Shown here: in pieces, positions 30,985 through 35,152 of the stretch
Layout: each line of letters begins with the position of its first letter
Numbering within the stretch: position 1 is the stretch's first letter
Assembly (NCBI GenBank): GCA_905188195.1
Contig: CAJJKY010000020.1
Span: 1-35,152 of the forward strand
Source: Streptococcus parasanguinis
Lineage (GTDB): Bacteria > Bacillota > Bacilli > Lactobacillales > Streptococcaceae
Length of the DNA stretch: 35,152 bases
Reading direction: 5' to 3'
The notes under the pieces: generated by a model
What the model was told of the DNA's origin: nothing
Seen by the model: the letters and a program-made list of their open reading frames with translations, nothing else
The model's database searches: none
Made by a program: the position numbers and the translations under genes

Positions 30985-31617
30985 ATGTTAGAACTCAAAC
31001 ATGTATCCTATAGCTACCAAAGCTACCAAGAAGAGATCTTCTCAGACGTGAACTATCAGTTCAAAAATGGGACCTTTTACAGCATTATCGGTCAGTCTGG
31101 AGCGGGGAAATCGACCCTCCTCTCCCTCTTGGCAGGTCTTGACAATCCCAAGAAGGGGCAGGTTCTCTTTGATGGGGAGGACATTCAGACCAAAGGGTCT
31201 AGCTATCACCGCAAGCACCATGTCTCCCTAGTCTTTCAGAATTACAATTTGATTGATTATTTGACGCCACTGGAAAATGTCCGCCTGGTCAACAAACAGG
31301 CAGGGAAAGATATTCTCTTGGAATTGGGATTGGACGAAACGCAAATCAAACGCAATGTCCTTCAACTATCCGGAGGGCAGCAGCAACGGGTGGCCATTGC
31401 GCGTGCGCTCGTTTCAGAAGCACCTGTCATCTTGGCGGATGAACCGACGGGAAACCTAGACGAACAGACAGCAGGTGACATCATTGCCATTTTGAAGAAA
31501 TTGGCCAAGGAGCGCCAAAAATGTGTCATCGTCGTCACCCACAGTAAGGAAGTGGCAGAGGCATCAGATGTGGTCTTGGAATTGAGTCGTCGTAGCCTCG
31601 TTGAGAAGAGCAAGTAA
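30985..31617 (+). CDS. vex2: ABC transporter ATP-binding protein, Vex2-like
   Basis: A 210-residue ATPase of the MacB/LolD type. Walker A GQSGAGKST, the Q-loop in VFQNYNLIDYLTP, signature LSGGQQQRVAIARAL, Walker B VILADEPTGNLDE and the switch His in VVTHS are all intact. ATGs at 30976 and 30985 are both in frame; AAGGAG at 30968-30973 is only two bases from the first and eleven from the second, so 30985 (MLELKHVSY) is favoured, though not firmly. It energises the two flanking permeases. Confidence 0.92.
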   Translation: MLELKHVSYSYQSYQEEIFSDVNYQFKNGTFYSIIGQSGAGKSTLLSLLAGLDNPKKGQVLFDGEDIQTKGSSYHRKHHVSLVFQNYNLIDYLTPLENVRLVNKQAGKDILLELGLDETQIKRNVLQLSGGQQQRVAIARALVSEAPVILADEPTGNLDEQTAGDIIAILKKLAKERQKCVIVVTHSKEVAEASDVVLELSRRSLVEKSK

Positions 31618-31629
31618 GGAGGGAATGCT

Positions 31630-33006
31630 ATGTTGCGAAATGCTTTTGCTTATATCACACGTAAATGGCCCAAGTCTCTCTTGCTCTTTGCCATCATTCT
31701 CCTCATGGGGACCTTGAGCTTGATCGGACTCTCCATGAAGGGGGCGACCCAACAAGCTTCATCGGAAAGCCTGGGATCCATCACCAATAGCTTCTCCATG
31801 CAGATCAACCGCCGGACCAATCCGGGAACCCCTCGGGGAGCAGGGAATCTCAGAGGAGAGGATATCGAAAAAATCAGCCAGGTAGAGGGGATCACTTCCT
31901 CCATCAAGCGGATCAATGCCATCGCAGATATCCTAGACCACGAGATCATTGAGACCGAAGAAACCTTACAAAACCAATCTCCAGAGCGGGCTAAACACTT
32001 CAAGAATACCTTGATGGTGACAGGGGTCAATGACTCTTCAAAAGAAGATAAGTTTGTCTCTGGAGCCTACAAACTGGTCCAAGGGGAGCATTTGACGGAT
32101 AAAGACAAAAACCAAATCCTCATGCACGAAGATTTGGCGAAAAAGAATGGCCTCCAGGTGGGCGATAAGGTACGTCTCAAGTCCAATCTCTATGATGCTG
32201 ACAATGAAAAAGGGGCCAATGAAACCGTCGAAGTGACCATTAAAGGCTTGTTCTCAGGGAAGAACCAAGCTCCTCTAACTTACGCCCAAGAGTTATATGA
32301 AGATACCCTCATTTCTGACTTGGATACAGCTGCCAAACTCTACGGCAATACCGTCCAAACAGCTACCTATGAGGATGCGACCTTCTTTGCCAAAGGGGAT
32401 CAGGACCTGGATGCCTTGATCGAAAAAATCAAAGCACTCGATATTGACTGGAACCTCTATGACCTGGTTAAGAGCTCTTCCAACTACCCAGCCTTGCAAA
32501 AATCCATCAGCAGCATGTTCCAAGTGGCGGACTACTTGTTTATCGGTAGTCTCATCTTTGCTAGCTTGCTTCTCACCCTTCTCCTCGTCTTGTGGCTCAA
32601 TGCCCGTCGCAGAGAAGTGGGTATCTTGCTAGCTCTGGGACTCTCCAAGGTGCAGATTGCAGGGCAATTCGTGGCAGAATTGGTCATGATTTCCATCCCA
32701 GCCTTCCTCCTCTCCTATGGAGTTGCAGGACTTCTTGCCAAAACAGTCGGAGATACGGTACTCAAGAACGTAACCAGTGGCATTGCCAAACAAATGGCTC
32801 AAGAATCCTCTGCAGCCAACCTTGGTGGTGGAGCTGAGGCAGAAAGCTTCAGTAAGACCCTGACAGACCTCCATATGGACATCCAACCGAGCCAATTGCT
32901 CGTGATTGTTTTGGTTGGCGGCCTCCTCTTGATTCTCGTATCCATCCTTTCTTCTCAATGGCTCTTGCATAAGAAACCAAAAGATCTCTTGGTGGATGTC
33001 GAATAA
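31630..33006 (+). CDS. vex3: FtsX-type ABC permease, Vex3-like
   Basis: A 458-residue partner of the Vex1-like protein, with the same plan: N-terminal helix (about 15-35), a large extracellular domain with the shared segment LVQGEHLTDKDKNQILMHEDLAKKNGLQVGD (key residues near 147-177, similar to Vex1-like), and three C-terminal helices. The resemblance shows the two permeases come from a duplication. AAGGAGG (31616-31622) overlaps the end of the ATPase gene, so it is coupled. Confidence 0.88.
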   Translation: MLRNAFAYITRKWPKSLLLFAIILLMGTLSLIGLSMKGATQQASSESLGSITNSFSMQINRRTNPGTPRGAGNLRGEDIEKISQVEGITSSIKRINAIADILDHEIIETEETLQNQSPERAKHFKNTLMVTGVNDSSKEDKFVSGAYKLVQGEHLTDKDKNQILMHEDLAKKNGLQVGDKVRLKSNLYDADNEKGANETVEVTIKGLFSGKNQAPLTYAQELYEDTLISDLDTAAKLYGNTVQTATYEDATFFAKGDQDLDALIEKIKALDIDWNLYDLVKSSSNYPALQKSISSMFQVADYLFIGSLIFASLLLTLLLVLWLNARRREVGILLALGLSKVQIAGQFVAELVMISIPAFLLSYGVAGLLAKTVGDTVLKNVTSGIAKQMAQESSAANLGGGAEAESFSKTLTDLHMDIQPSQLLVIVLVGGLLLILVSILSSQWLLHKKPKDLLVDVE

Positions 33007-33010
33007 GAAA

Positions 33011-33040
33011 TTGTTTCCTAAAATAGAAATAGGGTATAAT
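33011..33040 (+). promoter_or_regulatory. vncR promoter
   Basis: TTGTTT (33011-33016), 18-base spacer, TATAAT (33035-33040). TAAGAAA near 33004 and TTTCTTA near 33056 form an inverted repeat around it that might be an autoregulatory or structural element. Confidence 0.6.
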
Positions 33041-33078
33041 AGGAGGTAGAAGAAGTTTCTTAGATAAAAGGAAAGTGT

Positions 33079-33732
33079 ATGAAGATACTAATCGTAGAAG
33101 ATGAAGTCCTGATTCGCGAAGGGATGAGCGACTATCTCATGGAATGTGGTTATGAAGTCTTTGAAGCAGGTGATGGGCAGGAGGCCCTGGACCTCTTTCA
33201 CAGAGAGGCGCCAGATCTGGTCTTGCTGGATATCCAGCTCCCTATCCTCAATGGTTTGGAGGTCCTCAAGACCATCCGGAAGACCAGCTCAGTCCCTGTC
33301 CTCATGCTGACGGCCTTCCATGACGAGGACTATAAGTTAACGGCCTTTGGAGAGTTGGCAGATGGCTACCTGGAAAAACCCTTCTCCTTGTCCCTCTTGA
33401 AGGTCCGTATCGAAGCTATTTTTAAAAAGCTCCAGCCTTCCCGGGTCTTCACCTATGGAGAGGCACGGGTGGATTTTGAGAGCTATACAGCCAGTCTAGC
33501 TGGGCAAGCCATCTCCATGAATGCCAAGGAGTTGGAAATCTTGGAATACTTGCTCCAGCATGAGGGCAAGGCCCGGACCCGCTCTCAGATCCTCGATGCC
33601 GTCTGGAAGGAGACGGAGGAGATTCCTTTTGATCGGGTAATCGATGTCTATATCAAGGAACTACGAAAAAAACTAGAGCTGGACTGTATCGTTACGGTAC
33701 GCAATGTCGGCTATAAATTGGAGAGACCATGA
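33079..33732 (+). CDS. vncR: OmpR-type response regulator, VncR-like
   Basis: A 217-residue regulator with a receiver domain (acidic pocket E7-D8, phospho-acceptor Asp51 in LLDIQLP, Lys in LEKPF) and an OmpR/PhoB winged-helix DNA-binding domain (about 125-217, ending VRNVGYKLERP). It has its own promoter, so it can be expressed separately from the transporter. Its last four bases overlap the kinase start. In pneumococcus the equivalent pair lies beside vex123; control of the transporter is inferred. Confidence 0.92.
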   Translation: MKILIVEDEVLIREGMSDYLMECGYEVFEAGDGQEALDLFHREAPDLVLLDIQLPILNGLEVLKTIRKTSSVPVLMLTAFHDEDYKLTAFGELADGYLEKPFSLSLLKVRIEAIFKKLQPSRVFTYGEARVDFESYTASLAGQAISMNAKELEILEYLLQHEGKARTRSQILDAVWKETEEIPFDRVIDVYIKELRKKLELDCIVTVRNVGYKLERP

Positions 33733-35054
33733 CCAAACGAAGTATCTTTGCAAAGATCTTTCTGATCACCTTTGCCCTTTTTAGTGGCTTAGTCATCCTT
33801 CTACATGCTTCGGTTTACTTTATTTTCCCCTCGACCTATATCGAGTCTCAGCGCCAGACGATTTTGAAGAAATCACAGGCCTTGGCTAAGAGTTTTCAAG
33901 GCCAGAAAGAAGGGACTATTGAGTCGGTCATTGATCTTTATTCCAGGACCAATGATATCAAGGTCTCGATCAAGGGCAAGGAAAAACAAAATGCCCTAGA
34001 GGTCAAGGATGACTTGCTCCTGAACCCGGATAGCCAGAACAATTCCCTGGTCATTGAAGAGCGAAAGATTCAGACCAAAGAGGGGAAGGACTTGACCTTG
34101 CAATTCTTAGCGACCGTCGATTCCCAAAAGGAAGCGCGAGACATCAGTCTGGGCTTTCTTCCCTATAGTCTTCTGGCTTCCTTTGTTCTGTCACTCCTTG
34201 CCTCCTATCTCTATGCCCGCTTGATTTCTGCTCCGATCCTGGAGATCAAGCAGATGACCAAGCGGATGAAGCGCTTGGATCGAACAGCCAGTCTTCCTAT
34301 TCATTCGCAGGATGAGATCGGCGTTCTTAAGCAACAGATCAACGATCTCTATCACCATCTCCTAGAAGTAATAGACAATCTAGAGCAGCAGAAACAGGAA
34401 AATCTGAAGTTGGAGCAGATGAAGGTCGAATTCCTACGGGGAGCCTCGCATGAGCTCAAGACGCCTCTGGCCAGCTTGAAGATTATCCTAGAAAATATGC
34501 GGGATAAGATCGGCCGCTACAAGGATCGGGACCGCTACCTGTCGGTCTCCCTCGATATTGTCGATGAGATGAACCAGATCGTTCTAGAAATCCTGTCCCT
34601 GTCCTCTGTCCAAGAATTGGCCGGAGACAAGGAGTGGATCCAGCTGGACCAGGTCGTAGAGCAGATCCTTGACCAGTACAAAGTCTTGGCTCACTCCCGC
34701 GCGCTCACGATTGACAATCAGATCCCAGCCAAACCAGTCTATATGGACCCAGCGATTCTGAAATTGGTCCTCTCAAATGTCATCAGTAATGCAGTCAAGC
34801 ATTCGGATGCCGGTGGAGAGATCCAGCTCCGTCTCGAAGAAGAAGGGACGCACTTGGCAGTTGAAAATACCAGTCAAGAAATGGTAGAGACCGCTGAGAT
34901 GCCAATGACCGCTAGCCGTCAGAAGAAGGAAGGTGGCTTGGGACTCTTCGTGGTCCAACACTTGCTAGACCATGAAGAACTGGCCTATCAATTTGATAAA
35001 ACGGCTATGGGCTTGCGCTTCCGTATGGAACTGCCCAAAGATCCACAAGAATAA
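33729..35054 (+). CDS. vncS: Sensor histidine kinase, VncS-like
   Basis: 441 residues. Two membrane helices (about 10-30 and 145-165) border a small extracellular sensor domain. A HAMP-like linker leads to a coiled coil, then the HisKA motif with phospho-acceptor His241 (GASHELKTPLASL). The ATP-binding domain has an N-box LSNVISNAVKHSD and GGLGLFVVQHLLD. It overlaps vncR by four bases. The next feature is a family-2 repeat just after the stop codon. Confidence 0.92.
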   Translation: MTKRSIFAKIFLITFALFSGLVILLHASVYFIFPSTYIESQRQTILKKSQALAKSFQGQKEGTIESVIDLYSRTNDIKVSIKGKEKQNALEVKDDLLLNPDSQNNSLVIEERKIQTKEGKDLTLQFLATVDSQKEARDISLGFLPYSLLASFVLSLLASYLYARLISAPILEIKQMTKRMKRLDRTASLPIHSQDEIGVLKQQINDLYHHLLEVIDNLEQQKQENLKLEQMKVEFLRGASHELKTPLASLKIILENMRDKIGRYKDRDRYLSVSLDIVDEMNQIVLEILSLSSVQELAGDKEWIQLDQVVEQILDQYKVLAHSRALTIDNQIPAKPVYMDPAILKLVLSNVISNAVKHSDAGGEIQLRLEEEGTHLAVENTSQEMVETAEMPMTASRQKKEGGLGLFVVQHLLDHEELAYQFDKTAMGLRFRMELPKDPQE

Positions 35055-35057
35055 AAA

Positions 35058-35152
35058 GAGGCTGGGACAAAAGTCCTAGCCTCTCAATTATTTTTGTATT
35101 GTTGAGCAAGACGCAGTGGTTGAGTGGGCTCTACTACGCTGATTTCATCAGC
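35058..35152 (+). repeat. Family-2 structured repeat, copy 3, cut by the window end
   Basis: GAGGCTGGGAC/GTCCTAGCCTC opens the element four bases after the VncS-like stop, then the same GTTGAGTGGGCT segment and GCTGAT-TTC-ATCAGC as copy 2. The rest lies outside the window. Confidence 0.9.

Overview
The window looks like chromosomal DNA of an oral, mitis/sanguinis-group Streptococcus. The evidence is low-to-moderate GC, extended -10 promoters (TGn-TATAAT), AAGGAG ribosome sites, and gene sets matching pneumococcal relatives: apt-metA-dnaD, rmlA-rmlC-rmlB, msrC-dnaX, and a Vex/Vnc-type transporter with its two-component system. The species cannot be fixed from the sequence alone. No tRNA, rRNA, CRISPR array, transposase or prophage gene was seen.

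Layout. 1-1651 (minus): a partial, TTG-started cell-surface adhesin with signal peptide, Ig-like and Cna_B-like regions, and a Thr-rich 30-bp tandem repeat running off the left edge. 1652-2130: its leader plus the recJ promoter. 2131-4946: recJ and an overlapping small membrane protein. 5100-7351: apt, then metA behind two MET-box-like palindromes, then dnaD. 7390-9334: add (minus) divergent from a YghU-type GST. 9659-13308: trmK, a Nif3-like gene, a DAO-family oxidoreductase and a ZIP metal transporter. 13401-16177: rmlA, rmlC and rmlB for dTDP-rhamnose precursors; rmlD is not here. 16304-19049: an unknown single-pass membrane protein, udk, and a YoaK (DUF1275) membrane protein behind a structured leader. 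19536-21945: msrC-dnaX and a 65-aa membrane protein; both transcription units look leaderless. 21993-29525: a YesMN-type sensor/regulator pair (minus) divergent from an oligosaccharide-type ABC importer and a YesL-like gene, with a probable cre site between them. 29707-35054: two FtsX-type permeases and an ATPase (Vex1-2-3-like), followed by VncR/VncS-like regulators.

Two families of structured repeats sit between genes. Family 1 (9362-9503, 14943-15080, 19066-19204) folds on paper into a closed outer stem with three hairpins. The stem sequences differ between copies but stay complementary, which points to a selected structure. Family 2 (12229-12410, 19304-19486, 35058 to the window end) is about 180 bp, nearly identical between copies, made of several hairpins, and lies just after gene ends. 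Family 1 is the strongest candidate here for something not well described.

How the genes work together: most of the window is core metabolism and information processing (recJ, dnaD, dnaX, trmK, apt, add, udk, metA, msrC). The accessory parts are surface or envelope functions: the adhesin, rhamnose precursor supply, a sensor-controlled sugar importer, and a peptide/antimicrobial-type ABC system with its own two-component pair.
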